DNA of 64,000 nucleotides. It comes from Geminicoccaceae bacterium. Lineage in GTDB: Bacteria; Pseudomonadota; Alphaproteobacteria; Geminicoccales; Geminicoccaceae. Position numbers and translations under genes: made by a program. Within the stretch, counting starts at the first letter, position 1. Every line of letters begins with the position of its first letter. Of the stretch, positions 34,749 through 44,070 are shown piece after piece. The notes beneath the pieces were generated by a model. It was not told the DNA's origin. It saw only the letters and a list, made by a program, of their open reading frames with translations, and searched no databases. The stretch spans positions 1 through 64,000 of the forward strand of contig JACKIN010000007.1 of the NCBI GenBank assembly GCA_020638495.1, given 5' to 3'.

Positions 34749-35186
34749 ATGTTCAAGCACATCCTGGCCCCGGTCGACGGCTCGAGGAACGCGATGGTGG
34801 CGCTGGAGAAGGCGGCGGCGCTCAGAGCGCTGACCGATGCCGACCTCACCATCCTCACCGTCTTTCGTCACCATTCGCCGCTCGAGGCCTCGCTCTCCGT
34901 GTCGCGCAAGGACGACCCGGAAAACGTCGATGACATCATGCGGGCCTACGCCAGGGAGGTCGCCGAGAGCGCCAAGGCACGTGCCGTCGCCCTGGGTGCC
35001 ACCGGGGCTCGCGCCTTCGTCCGCAGCGGCCCGGTCGCCCGCACGATCGTCGCCTTCGGCCGGGAGCACGGCGTCGACCTGATCGTCATCGGCAGCCGGG
35101 GCCTCGGCTCGGTCGAGGGCTTCCTGCTCGGCAGCGTCTCCCACAAGGTGAGCGGCATCGCGGACTGCCCCGTGCTGCTGGTGTAG
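34749..35186 (+). CDS. usp: Universal stress protein associated with the ectoine TRAP system
   Basis: This 145-residue UspA-fold protein has the ATP-binding motif GSRGLGSVEGFLLGSVS, consistent with ATP-dependent dimerisation. In Halomonas the equivalent TeaD binds ATP and lowers TeaABC transport. ATG 34749 (MFKHILAPVDG) follows AGGAG; an earlier in-frame start at 34734 adds five residues only. It lies between uehC and eutA, as in Ruegeria. Confidence 0.92.
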   Translation: MFKHILAPVDGSRNAMVALEKAAALRALTDADLTILTVFRHHSPLEASLSVSRKDDPENVDDIMRAYAREVAESAKARAVALGATGARAFVRSGPVARTIVAFGREHGVDLIVIGSRGLGSVEGFLLGSVSHKVSGIADCPVLLV

Positions 35187-35190
35187 CGTG

Positions 35191-35976
35191 ATGGCCGCGC
35201 CGCCACCCGTCAGGCTCTCGCCCGTCGCCGTCTCGCTCGCACCCGCCGGCGCCATCGCACGCCTCGGCCTGATCGCCCTCGCCACCGATCTGACCCTCGA
35301 GCGCGACGCCGCCCGGCTGATCCCCGGCACCCGCGCCGCGCTGCATGTCACCCGGGTCGTCTTCGACAACCCGACGACGCCGGAGAACCTCTTGTCGATG
35401 CGCCCGAGGCTGACCGCCGCCGCGGCCCTCATCCTGCCCGAAATGAAGCTCGCGGCCATCGGCTACGGCTGCACGGCAGCCTCCGTCGTGATCGGCAGCG
35501 AGGCGATCCGGGACGCCATCCACGCCGCCCGGCCGGGCGTGCCGGTGGCAACCCCGCCGGACGCGGCGCTCGAGGCGTTCGCCGCCATCGGGGTCCGCCG
35601 GATAGCGCTCCTGACACCCTATCTGCCAGAGACCACCGCACCGATGGTCGCCTTCTTCGAGGGGCGCGGCATCGAGGTGGTCAGCGCCCACTGCCTCGGC
35701 ATCGAGGACGACCGCGACATGGCGCGGGTCACATCCGACGTCGTCAGCGCCGCGGCCGAGGCGGCCGATGCACCCGAGGCCGAGGCGGTCTTTCTCGCCT
35801 GCACGGCCCTGCCCGCCCTCGCCCTGATCGACCGGCTGGAGCAGCGCCTTAAGAAGCCCGTCGTCTCCGCCAACCAGGCGCTGCTCTGGCGCCTGCTCCA
35901 CCACGCGAACCTCTCGCCCGCCCCCGGCGCCTGGGGGCGCATCTTCGAGGTGGCGCCGCCGGAGAGCCCGGCATGA
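35191..35976 (+). CDS. eutA: Asp/Glu racemase-family protein EutA
   Basis: This 261-residue protein belongs to the Asp/Glu racemase, maleate isomerase and arylmalonate decarboxylase superfamily. The two active-site cysteines appear in IGYGCTAASVV and VFLACTALPAL. With EutB and EutC it is proposed to convert 5-hydroxyectoine to ectoine, but the individual steps are not well established. A GTG (35188) immediately precedes the ATG chosen. The stop overlaps the ATG of eutB. Confidence 0.88.
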   Translation: MAAPPPVRLSPVAVSLAPAGAIARLGLIALATDLTLERDAARLIPGTRAALHVTRVVFDNPTTPENLLSMRPRLTAAAALILPEMKLAAIGYGCTAASVVIGSEAIRDAIHAARPGVPVATPPDAALEAFAAIGVRRIALLTPYLPETTAPMVAFFEGRGIEVVSAHCLGIEDDRDMARVTSDVVSAAAEAADAPEAEAVFLACTALPALALIDRLEQRLKKPVVSANQALLWRLLHHANLSPAPGAWGRIFEVAPPESPA

Positions 35977-36971
35977 CCGGCGACGCCTTCGTCACGCTGG
36001 CCGAGATCGAGGCCGCGCGGGACACGATCGCGCCGACGATCAGGACGACCCCGGTCGAGCCCTCGCCGAGCCTGAGCGCTCTCGCCGGCGTGCCGGTCCG
36101 GCTCAAGCTCGAGCACCACCAGCAGAGCGGCAGCTTCAAGCTTCGGGGTGCCGCCAACGCGGTCGCCCGGCTCTCCGAGGCGGAGCGGCAGGCCGGCGTG
36201 GTCGCCGTCTCGACCGGCAATCACGGTCGCGGCCTCGCCCGCGCCTGTGCCGAGGCCGGCGTGCGCTGCGTCGTCGCCATGTCGGAGCTGGTGCCGCGGA
36301 ACAAGGTGGAGGCGATCCGCGCCGAGGGTGCTGAGGTGCTGATCTCCGGGCGCAGCCAGGACGAGGCGCAAGGTGCCGTCGATGCGCTGGTCGCTCGCGG
36401 CATGATCATGATCCCGCCCTTCGACCACCGCCACGTCATCGCCGGCCAGGGCACGCTCGGCCTGGAGATCGCCGAGGCCATGCCGGAGCTGACGACGGTC
36501 CTGGTCCAGCTCTCGGGCGGCGGCCTGATCTGCGGCATCGCCGCCGCGCTGAAGGCGCTCTTGCCCGAGGTGCGGGTGATCGGCGTCTCGATGGCGCGGG
36601 GTGCGGCGATGCATGCGAGCCTCGCGGCCGGGCATCCGGTCGAGGTCGAGGAGCTGCCGACCCTGGCCGACAGTCTCGGCGGCGGCATCGGCCTCGGGAA
36701 CCGGCACACCTTCGCCATGGCGAAGGTGCTGGTCGACGAGGTGGTCCTGCTCGACGAGCCCGAGATCGCGGCCGGCATCCGCCATTGCTACTGGCAGGAG
36801 CGGCAGATCGTCGAAGGCTCGGGGGCGGTCGGGGTGGCGGCGCTGCTGGCCGGGAAGGTGCGGGTCGACGGCCCGACCATGGTCCTGCTGAGCGGCGGCA
36901 ATATCGACATGGAGCTGCACCACCGCATCGTCGGCGGCGAGGATGTCGACGTCGCGAAGGAAGCCGCCTGA
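35973..36971 (+). CDS. eutB: Threonine dehydratase-like PLP enzyme EutB
   Basis: This 332-residue fold-type II PLP enzyme has the Schiff-base lysine in QQSGSFKLRGAANAV, the phosphate-binding loop SGGGLICGIAAALK and a terminal LLSGGNIDMELH. By family it eliminates water or ammonia from hydroxy-amino acids. In the ectoine cluster it is assigned to hydroxyectoine conversion with EutA and EutC. It overlaps eutA by four bases, and its TGA shares one base with the ATG of eutC. Confidence 0.9.
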   Translation: MTGDAFVTLAEIEAARDTIAPTIRTTPVEPSPSLSALAGVPVRLKLEHHQQSGSFKLRGAANAVARLSEAERQAGVVAVSTGNHGRGLARACAEAGVRCVVAMSELVPRNKVEAIRAEGAEVLISGRSQDEAQGAVDALVARGMIMIPPFDHRHVIAGQGTLGLEIAEAMPELTTVLVQLSGGGLICGIAAALKALLPEVRVIGVSMARGAAMHASLAAGHPVEVEELPTLADSLGGGIGLGNRHTFAMAKVLVDEVVLLDEPEIAAGIRHCYWQERQIVEGSGAVGVAALLAGKVRVDGPTMVLLSGGNIDMELHHRIVGGEDVDVAKEAA

Positions 36972-37963
36972 TGCCCACGATCCGCATCCTGACCGAGGCC
37001 GAGCTTCGCCAGGCCGTGCCGCTCGACCGCACCGCCGTGGACTGCATCGAGGCCGGGTTTCGCGCGCTGGCCGGCGGCAAGGTGGTGATGCCACCGATCC
37101 TCTCCATGGCCATTCCCGACTTCAACGGCGAGGTCGACGTCAAGACCGCCTATGTCCCCGGCGTGGCGAGCTTCGCGCTCAAGGTCTCGCCCGGCTTCTT
37201 CGACAACCCGAAGATCGGCCTGCCCTCCACCTCCGGCCTGATGATCCTCTTCTCCGCCAGGACCGGCCAGGTCGAGGCGCTGCTCCTCGACAACGGCTAT
37301 CTCACCGACGTCCGCACCGCCGCCGCCGGGGCGGTGGCGGCCCGGCATCTGGCGCGTGAGGATGCGTCGAGTGCTGCTATCCTGGGCGCCGGCATGCAGG
37401 CCCGCCTGCAGCTGCAGGCCCTCTGCCTCGTGCGGCCGATCACCCGGGCCACGATCTGGGGCCGCGACCCGACGAAGGCGGAAGCGGCCGCCGGCGAGCT
37501 GTCGAGCACCCTCGGCATCGAGGTGACGGCGGCGTTCAATGCCCGCTCGTCCGTCGCCGGCGCCGACGTGATCGTCACGACCACGCCGGCGACCCGGCCG
37601 ATCCTGATGACCGACTGGCTCGAGTCCGGCCAGCATGTCACCGCCATGGGCTCCGACCAGCACGGCAAGAGCGAGCTGGAGCCGGCCTGCCTCGCCCGGG
37701 CCGACCTCTACGTGCCCGACCGGCTGGCCCAGACCCGCCTCATGGGCGAGCTGCGCAGTGCCATCGAAGCCGGTATCGTGCCGGCGACCAGGGAATTCGC
37801 CGAGCTCGGCGCGGTTGTCGCCGGCACGGCGCCGGGGCGCACAGGTGCGGATCAGATCACCGTCGCCGACCTCACCGGGACAGGGGTGCAGGACACCGCC
37901 ATCGCCACCCTAGCCCGGGAGCGTGCCGCGGCCAGCGATGCGGGGACCGATTTCAGGAGCTGA
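36971..37963 (+). CDS. eutC: Ornithine cyclodeaminase-like protein EutC
   Basis: This 330-residue member of the ornithine cyclodeaminase/mu-crystallin family has NAD-binding ILGAGMQARLQLQAL, the substrate-arginine region YLTDVRTAAAGAVAARHLA and GSDQHGKSELEP. It is the third protein of the proposed hydroxyectoine-to-ectoine step. ATG 36971 overlaps the eutB stop, indicating coupled translation; the frame open to 36785 is not used. Confidence 0.9.
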   Translation: MPTIRILTEAELRQAVPLDRTAVDCIEAGFRALAGGKVVMPPILSMAIPDFNGEVDVKTAYVPGVASFALKVSPGFFDNPKIGLPSTSGLMILFSARTGQVEALLLDNGYLTDVRTAAAGAVAARHLAREDASSAAILGAGMQARLQLQALCLVRPITRATIWGRDPTKAEAAAGELSSTLGIEVTAAFNARSSVAGADVIVTTTPATRPILMTDWLESGQHVTAMGSDQHGKSELEPACLARADLYVPDRLAQTRLMGELRSAIEAGIVPATREFAELGAVVAGTAPGRTGADQITVADLTGTGVQDTAIATLARERAAASDAGTDFRS

Positions 37964-37968
37964 GAGCC

Positions 37969-39156
37969 ATGCCGACGCCCATCCTGCACTTCAGCGCCGA
38001 GGAATATGCCGGACGCCTCGCCAAGGCCCGCCGGGCGATGGAGGCGGCCGGCGTCGAGGCGATCATCGTCACCGACCCCTCCAACATGGCCTGGCTCACC
38101 GGCTATGACGGCTGGAGCTTCTACGTCCACCAATGCGTCGTGCTCGCCATGGACGGCGAGCCCATGTGGTTCGGGCGCGGCCAGGACGCGCAGGGTGCGT
38201 TGCGCACCGCGTGGCTGGATCCGGCCAACATCGTCGGCTACCCGGACAACTACGTGCAGTCGACCGAGCGGCATCCGATGGACTACCTCGCCGCCCGGCT
38301 CGAGGAACGCGGCCTCGGGCGTCTCCGGATCGGCGTCGAGATGGACAATTACTGGTTCACGGCCCGGGCCTTCGCAGCACTGCAGCAGGGCCTGCCCAAT
38401 GCCCGGTTCAGCGACGTCACCGCCCTCGTCAACTGGCAGCGGGCGGTCAAGTCGCCACGCGAGCTCGACTACATGCGAACCGCCGCCCGCTTCGTCGAGC
38501 GCATGCACAACAGGATCTTCGAGGTGATCGAGCCCGGGATGCGCAAATGCGATCTCGTCGCCGAGATCTACGATGCGAGCCTGCGCTACGATCCCGCCAT
38601 CGGCGCCGGCGGCGACTATGCCGCGATCGTCCCGCTCCTGCCCTCCGGCAGCGACGCCGCGGCCCCGCATCTGACCTGGGACGACCGGCCGATGCGCTCC
38701 GGCGAAGGCACCTTCTTCGAGATCGCCGGCGTCTATCGCCGCTACCATTGCCCCCTGTCGCGCACGGTCTTTCTGGGCAAGCCGACCCGAACCTTCCTCG
38801 ATGCCGAGAAGGCGGTCCTGGAGGGCATGGAGGCGGGGCTCGAGGCGGCCCGGGCCGGCAATCGCTGCGAGGACATCGCCAATGCCTTCTTCGCCGTGCT
38901 CGCCAGATACGGCATCCAGAAGGACAACCGCACCGGCTACCCGATCGGCCTCTCCTATCCGCCGGACTGGGGCGAGCGCACGATGAGCCTGAGGCCCGGC
39001 GACCAGACGGTGCTCGAATCCGGCATGACCTTCCATTTCATGACGGGCTTGTGGATGGCCGACTGGGGCTTCGAGATCACCGAGAGCATCGTCATCGGCG
39101 AGAAGGGGCCGGAATGCCTCGCCAAAGTGCCGCGCCGGCTGGTGGTCAAGAGCTGA
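37969..39156 (+). CDS. doeA: Ectoine hydrolase (M24 peptidase fold)
   Basis: DoeA/EutD opens the ectoine ring to give N-alpha-acetyl-L-2,4-diaminobutyrate. The 395-residue protein has the creatinase-like N-domain (DPSNMAWLTGYDGWSFYVHQ) and a pita-bread C-domain. Around the place of the M24 metal ligands it reads FFEIAGVYRRYHCPLSRTV, where canonical aspartates are replaced, as expected for a family that is not a standard metallopeptidase. AGGAG precedes the ATG. The stop overlaps the ATG of doeB. Confidence 0.93.
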   Translation: MPTPILHFSAEEYAGRLAKARRAMEAAGVEAIIVTDPSNMAWLTGYDGWSFYVHQCVVLAMDGEPMWFGRGQDAQGALRTAWLDPANIVGYPDNYVQSTERHPMDYLAARLEERGLGRLRIGVEMDNYWFTARAFAALQQGLPNARFSDVTALVNWQRAVKSPRELDYMRTAARFVERMHNRIFEVIEPGMRKCDLVAEIYDASLRYDPAIGAGGDYAAIVPLLPSGSDAAAPHLTWDDRPMRSGEGTFFEIAGVYRRYHCPLSRTVFLGKPTRTFLDAEKAVLEGMEAGLEAARAGNRCEDIANAFFAVLARYGIQKDNRTGYPIGLSYPPDWGERTMSLRPGDQTVLESGMTFHFMTGLWMADWGFEITESIVIGEKGPECLAKVPRRLVVKS

Positions 39157-40169
39157 TGCGCTCCCAATACCTGCCGCCCAACCCGATCTCGTCCACCGTG
39201 CCCTTCGACGAGGACGGCAAGCATCACGGATATCTCCGCCTGCCCTGCAGCCGGGACGTCTCCGCCTGGGGCTCGATCATGATTCCCATCACCGTGGTGC
39301 ACAACGGCGCCGGGCCGACGGCGCTGCTGACAGGCGCCAATCACGGCGACGAGTACGAGGGGCCGATCGCCCTGCAGCGCCTGGCCTACGACCTCGATCC
39401 CGGCGAGATCACGGGCCGGGTGATCATCGTGCCCTACATGAACACGCCGGCGTTCCATGCTGCACGGCGCACCTCGCCGCTCGACGGGGTCAACCTCAAT
39501 CGCTGCTTTCCCGGCCGGCCCGACGGCTCGCCGACCGAGAAGATCGCGGATTATTTCATGCGCACCCTCCTGCCGATGGCCGACGTGGTCCTGGACTTCC
39601 ATTCCGGTGGCAAGACGCTCGACTTCATCCCCTTCGCCGCCGCGCACATCCTCGACGACGCCAACCAGCAGGCGGCCTGCAGCGCCGCCATGCGCGCCTT
39701 CAACGCCCCCTACTCGATGATGCTGCGCGAGATCGACGCGGTCGGCATGTACGACACCGCCGCCGAGGATGCCGGCAAGACCTTCATCTCGACCGAGCTC
39801 GGCGGCGGCGGCACGGCCACCGCCCGCTCTGCCCGCATTGCGCTCCGCGGGGCCATCAACATCCTCCGCCACGTCGGCATCCTCGAGGGCGAGCTCGAGG
39901 AGGAGCCGAGCGTGCTGATCGACACGACCGAGGGCGACTGCTTCCACCTCGCCGAGGGGAGCGGCATGGTCGAGATGCTGATCGATCTCGGCGAGCCGGT
40001 CGCCAAGGGTGCCACGCTCGCCCGCATCTGGTCGGCCGAGCGCACCGGTGCCAAGCCGCACACCGTCAAGGCCCGGATGTCCGGCATCCTCGCCGCCCGC
40101 CACCACCCGGGCCTGATCCAGCCCGGCGACTGCCTGGCCGTGGTCGCCGCCGTCGTGGAGGAAAGCTGA
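39156..40169 (+). CDS. doeB: N-alpha-acetyl-L-2,4-diaminobutyrate deacetylase
   Basis: DoeB/EutE removes acetate from acetyl-diaminobutyrate to give diaminobutyrate for the transaminase at 26621-27991. The 337-residue protein is of the succinylglutamate desuccinylase/aspartoacylase type, with zinc ligands in GANHGDEYEG (His, Glu) and VLDFHSGG (His) and GVNLNRCFPG for substrate carboxylate binding. It is the last gene of the operon. The 196 bp to putA contain no gene. Confidence 0.93.
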   Translation: MRSQYLPPNPISSTVPFDEDGKHHGYLRLPCSRDVSAWGSIMIPITVVHNGAGPTALLTGANHGDEYEGPIALQRLAYDLDPGEITGRVIIVPYMNTPAFHAARRTSPLDGVNLNRCFPGRPDGSPTEKIADYFMRTLLPMADVVLDFHSGGKTLDFIPFAAAHILDDANQQAACSAAMRAFNAPYSMMLREIDAVGMYDTAAEDAGKTFISTELGGGGTATARSARIALRGAINILRHVGILEGELEEEPSVLIDTTEGDCFHLAEGSGMVEMLIDLGEPVAKGATLARIWSAERTGAKPHTVKARMSGILAARHHPGLIQPGDCLAVVAAVVEES

Positions 40170-40365
40170 GCCGCCAGCCGGCAGAGGCTTCGATCGCCTG
40201 CCGTCGTGACCATTGCCACGGTCCAGCACAAGCAGTCGTTCGGCAATCGGGACGGTCTGCGGTTGTGTGACAGATGACCAACTAGTGATAGAGCCGATCC
40301 GAAATTGGGGTTACCTTGGATTAATTCGTCGCGTGACGTGCCGGACGCAGGAAACGGGGGCAGGA

Positions 40366-43300
40366 ATGGATTTCGAGGCATATCGCGTTCAATCAGCCGT
40401 CTCCGAGACACGGGCCGCCATACGTGCGAAGCACGACGCCGATGAAGCCGATGCGGTGCGCCAGCTGATCGACCAGCTCGACCTGTCACCGGACCGCCGA
40501 AAGAGCGTGTCGGAAGAGGCGGCACGGCTCATTCGCCTCGTCAGGGACGAGACCGACCCGACGATGATGGAGGCATTCCTCGACGAGTACGGTCTTTCGA
40601 CCGGCGAGGGCGTCGGCTTGATGTGTCTCGCCGAGGCACTGCTTCGCGTCCCTGACGCCGAGACGATGGACGATCTGATCGAGGACAAGATCGCGCCGTC
40701 CAACTGGAGCGCGCATCTGGGTCAATCGTTTTCGCCGCTCGTCAACGCGTCGACCTGGGCCCTGATGCTGACGGGGAGCATCCTCGACTCCGACCCTGCG
40801 AAGCCCGCGGCCGGCGCCCGCCGCCTGATCAAGCGGCTCGGGGAACCCGTCGTTCGCACCGCCGTCGGACGGGCGATGAAGATCATGGGCCAGCAGTTCG
40901 TCCTTGGCCAAACCATTGAGGAGGGCATCAAGAAAGCGGAGAAGCTTCGTGCGAGGGGCTACACCTACTCCTACGACATGTTGGGCGAGGCGGCGCGGAC
41001 GGAGGCCGATGCGCAGGCCCTGTACGAAAGCTATGCTCACGCCATCGGCCGGATCGCCAAGGCGGCCAAGGCCGATATCCGCGACAATCCAGGGATTTCC
41101 GTCAAGCTCTCCGCCCTGTCGCCCAGATACCAGACCACCCATCGCGGGGCTGTCGCCGGGGAGGTGATCCCACGCTGCCTCACGCTCTCGCGGATGGCCG
41201 TCGAGGCGAAGGTGGGCTTCAACATCGATGCCGAGGAGCAGGACCGGCTCGACGTCTCGCTCGACGTGATCGAGGCAGTGCTCTCCGACGACGGTCTCAG
41301 AGGCTGGGACGGGTTCGGCGTCGTCGTCCAGGCCTATGGCAAACGGGCGCCCCAGGTCTTGCGCCATCTTTACGCGCTGGCCGAGCGGCTGGACCGCCGG
41401 ATCATGGTTCGGCTCGTGAAGGGCGCCTATTGGGATACGGAGATCAAGCTGGCGCAGGAGCTCGGCGCCAGCAGCTATCCGGTCTACACCCGGAAGGTGA
41501 ACACCGACGTCTCGTATATGTCCTGTGCGCGCATGCTGCTCGACATGCGCGATCGCATCTATCCGCAGTTCGCGACCCACAACGCCCATACCTGCGCCGC
41601 CGTCCTCGAGCTGGCCGGCACCGACCGCCAAAGCTTCGAGTTCCAGCGCCTGCACGGGATGGGCGAATCGCTCCACGACATCGTCAAGAAGGAGGCCGGG
41701 ACGCGCTGCCGGATCTACGCACCCTGCGGGCCGCACAAGGATCTTCTCGCCTATCTCGTCAGGCGGCTCCTCGAAAACGGCGCCAATTCGAGCTTCGTCA
41801 ATCAGATCGTCAATGGCGACATCGCCCCCGAGACCATCGCCGCCGATCCGGTGGACCACGCGCTGGCCAACGACCCGATCCAAAACCCCATCATCCGGAT
41901 GCCGCGCGATCTGTTCAAGCCCAGGCGCGAGAACTCGATCGGCTATCGCCTCGAGGAACCTGCGAGCGTCCTGCCTCTCCTCGAGGCGCGCGATCATTTT
42001 GCCAGGACGGTCTGGACCGGGCGACCGGTCACCGCCGACGATGCCGCCCCCGAGGGACCCGCTCGCGACCTGACCTCGCCGGCCGACCGCGGCTCGATCG
42101 TCGGGCATGTCCATGAGGCCACCGAGGACGAGATCTCGCGCGCCCTCGACGCCGCGCAGCGAGGTTTCGGGGACTGGGCGCAGACGCCGGTCGCAATCAG
42201 GTCGGCGACGCTGCGCCGGATCGCGGATCTCTACGAGGAGAACTTCGCCGAGCTTTGCGCCATCGCCGCCCGCGAGGCGGGGAAGATCCTCCTCGACGGC
42301 GTGGCCGAGGTTCGCGAGGCCGTGGATTTCCTGCGCTACTACGCGGCCGAGGCGGAGCGGCTGGAGGACGAGGAGCCGGGCAAGGCGCGCGGTGTCTTCG
42401 TCTGCATCAGCCCGTGGAACTTCCCGCTCGCCATCTTCACCGGCCAGATCGCGGCCGCACTCGCTGCCGGGAACGCGGTTGTGGCGAAACCGGCCGAGCA
42501 GACCCCGCTGATCGCGACCAGGGCGGCCGAGCTCTTCCGCGAAGCGGGCGTGCCCAAGGCCGTCTTTCAGCTCCTGCCCGGCGACGGACCCTCCGTCGGG
42601 GCGCTGCTGACCTCGGACCCGAGGATCGCGGGTGTCTGCTTCACCGGATCGACCCGAACCGCGCAGATGATCCACAAGGCGCTTGCCGCGAATGCGGGCG
42701 CCGACGCGGTGCTGATCGCCGAGACCGGCGGCCTGAACGCCATGATCGTCGACTCCACGGCGCTGCCGGAGCAGGCGGTGGACGATATCGTCGCCTCGTC
42801 CTTCCAGTCGGCCGGCCAGCGCTGCTCGGCGTTGCGGATGCTCTACGTTCAGGAAGACACGATGGACCATATGATCGAGATGCTGAAGGGTGCCATGGAC
42901 ACCCTCGTCATCGGCGATCCCTGGTCGCTCGAGACCGACGTCGCGCCCGTCATCGACGCCGAGGCGCAGGCCGACATCGAAGGGTACGTCGACGCGCAGC
43001 AGAAGAAGGGCCGCGTTCTCAAGCGTCTCGACGCGCCGGGCGCGGGCACGTTCGTCGGCGCTGCGCTGGTCGAGGTCGAAGGGATCGAGGATCTCGAGCG
43101 GGAGGTGTTCGGCCCGGTCCTGCATGTCGCATCGTTCAAGGCAAAGGACATCGACAGGACGATCGAGGCGATCAATGCCAGGGGCTTCGGCCTGACCTTC
43201 GGCCTGCACACCCGGATCGACGACCGGGTCCAGCAGATCGTCGACCGCATCAGGGTCGGCAACACCTACGTCAACCGCAACCAGATCGGCGCCGTCGTCG

Positions 43301-44028
43301 GCAGTCAGCCGTTCGGCGGCGAAGGGTTGTCCGGCACCGGCCCCAAGGCCGGCGGACCGAACTACGTCGCCCGCTTTCGCCGGGCCGAGCCGCCTGCGGA
43401 GCATCCGGCACCCGAGGCCGAGCCCCTGTCGGCAGAGCGGGTCGGCCAGGCGCTGGCCGCACTCGACGCGACTGCCTGGGCGGCCCGCCGCGACCGGGTG
43501 CAGGTGCTCCGCCGAGCCTTGGACGGCCAGGGTGCCGCGGTGCGGCGCGCGGTCAACGCCGCCGCCGCCTTCGACAGCGGCCCCTTCGAGCTGCCCGGAC
43601 CCACCGGCGAATCCAACCGCCTGTCGATGCCGCCCAAGGGCCTCGTCCTCTGCCTCGGGCCCGAGACCGGCACCGCGCTCGCCCAGGCCGCCCAGGCGCT
43701 TGCCGCCGGCTGCCCGGTTCTGGTCGCGGCCCCCGGAGCCGCGGCCGCCGTGGCTTCGCTGGCGAAGGCCGGCGCGCCGGTGGCGTGCATCGAAGGCACC
43801 GTGCCTGCCGAGGCGCTGGCGCAGGTGCCAGACCTGGTCATCGTCGCCGCCGCGGGCGACTCGACATGGACCCGGAGCCTGAGAAAGGCGCTTGCCAGCC
43901 GCGCCGGCCGCATCGTGCAGCTCGAGACGGAGGTGATCTGCCCGGCCCGCTTCTACGCCGAACGCCACATCTGCATCGACACGACCGCTGCCGGAGGCAA
44001 CGCCAGCCTGCTCGCCGCCGTCGCCTGA
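40366..44028 (+). CDS. putA: Bifunctional proline dehydrogenase/P5C dehydrogenase PutA
   Basis: PutA oxidises proline to glutamate in two steps, the first feeding electrons into the quinone pool. The 1220-residue protein has an alpha domain, the FAD barrel (MVRLVKGAYWDTEIK, FATHNAHT), then an aldehyde dehydrogenase domain with SPWNFPLAIFTGQIAAALA, Glu in AETGGLNAM and Cys in SAGQRCSALRM. A C-terminal ALDH-like tail follows. The N-terminal ribbon-helix-helix repressor domain of E. coli PutA is absent, so it does not self-regulate. ATG 40366, preceded by AGGA, gives the natural start; the upstream open frame to 40213 lacks any domain. Confidence 0.95.
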   Translation: MDFEAYRVQSAVSETRAAIRAKHDADEADAVRQLIDQLDLSPDRRKSVSEEAARLIRLVRDETDPTMMEAFLDEYGLSTGEGVGLMCLAEALLRVPDAETMDDLIEDKIAPSNWSAHLGQSFSPLVNASTWALMLTGSILDSDPAKPAAGARRLIKRLGEPVVRTAVGRAMKIMGQQFVLGQTIEEGIKKAEKLRARGYTYSYDMLGEAARTEADAQALYESYAHAIGRIAKAAKADIRDNPGISVKLSALSPRYQTTHRGAVAGEVIPRCLTLSRMAVEAKVGFNIDAEEQDRLDVSLDVIEAVLSDDGLRGWDGFGVVVQAYGKRAPQVLRHLYALAERLDRRIMVRLVKGAYWDTEIKLAQELGASSYPVYTRKVNTDVSYMSCARMLLDMRDRIYPQFATHNAHTCAAVLELAGTDRQSFEFQRLHGMGESLHDIVKKEAGTRCRIYAPCGPHKDLLAYLVRRLLENGANSSFVNQIVNGDIAPETIAADPVDHALANDPIQNPIIRMPRDLFKPRRENSIGYRLEEPASVLPLLEARDHFARTVWTGRPVTADDAAPEGPARDLTSPADRGSIVGHVHEATEDEISRALDAAQRGFGDWAQTPVAIRSATLRRIADLYEENFAELCAIAAREAGKILLDGVAEVREAVDFLRYYAAEAERLEDEEPGKARGVFVCISPWNFPLAIFTGQIAAALAAGNAVVAKPAEQTPLIATRAAELFREAGVPKAVFQLLPGDGPSVGALLTSDPRIAGVCFTGSTRTAQMIHKALAANAGADAVLIAETGGLNAMIVDSTALPEQAVDDIVASSFQSAGQRCSALRMLYVQEDTMDHMIEMLKGAMDTLVIGDPWSLETDVAPVIDAEAQADIEGYVDAQQKKGRVLKRLDAPGAGTFVGAALVEVEGIEDLEREVFGPVLHVASFKAKDIDRTIEAINARGFGLTFGLHTRIDDRVQQIVDRIRVGNTYVNRNQIGAVVGSQPFGGEGLSGTGPKAGGPNYVARFRRAEPPAEHPAPEAEPLSAERVGQALAALDATAWAARRDRVQVLRRALDGQGAAVRRAVNAAAAFDSGPFELPGPTGESNRLSMPPKGLVLCLGPETGTALAQAAQALAAGCPVLVAAPGAAAAVASLAKAGAPVACIEGTVPAEALAQVPDLVIVAAAGDSTWTRSLRKALASRAGRIVQLETEVICPARFYAERHICIDTTAAGGNASLLAAVA

Positions 44029-44070
44029 CAAGAACCAGAGCAAGACGAGCTCAAGAAAGGGAGAGCCAAA

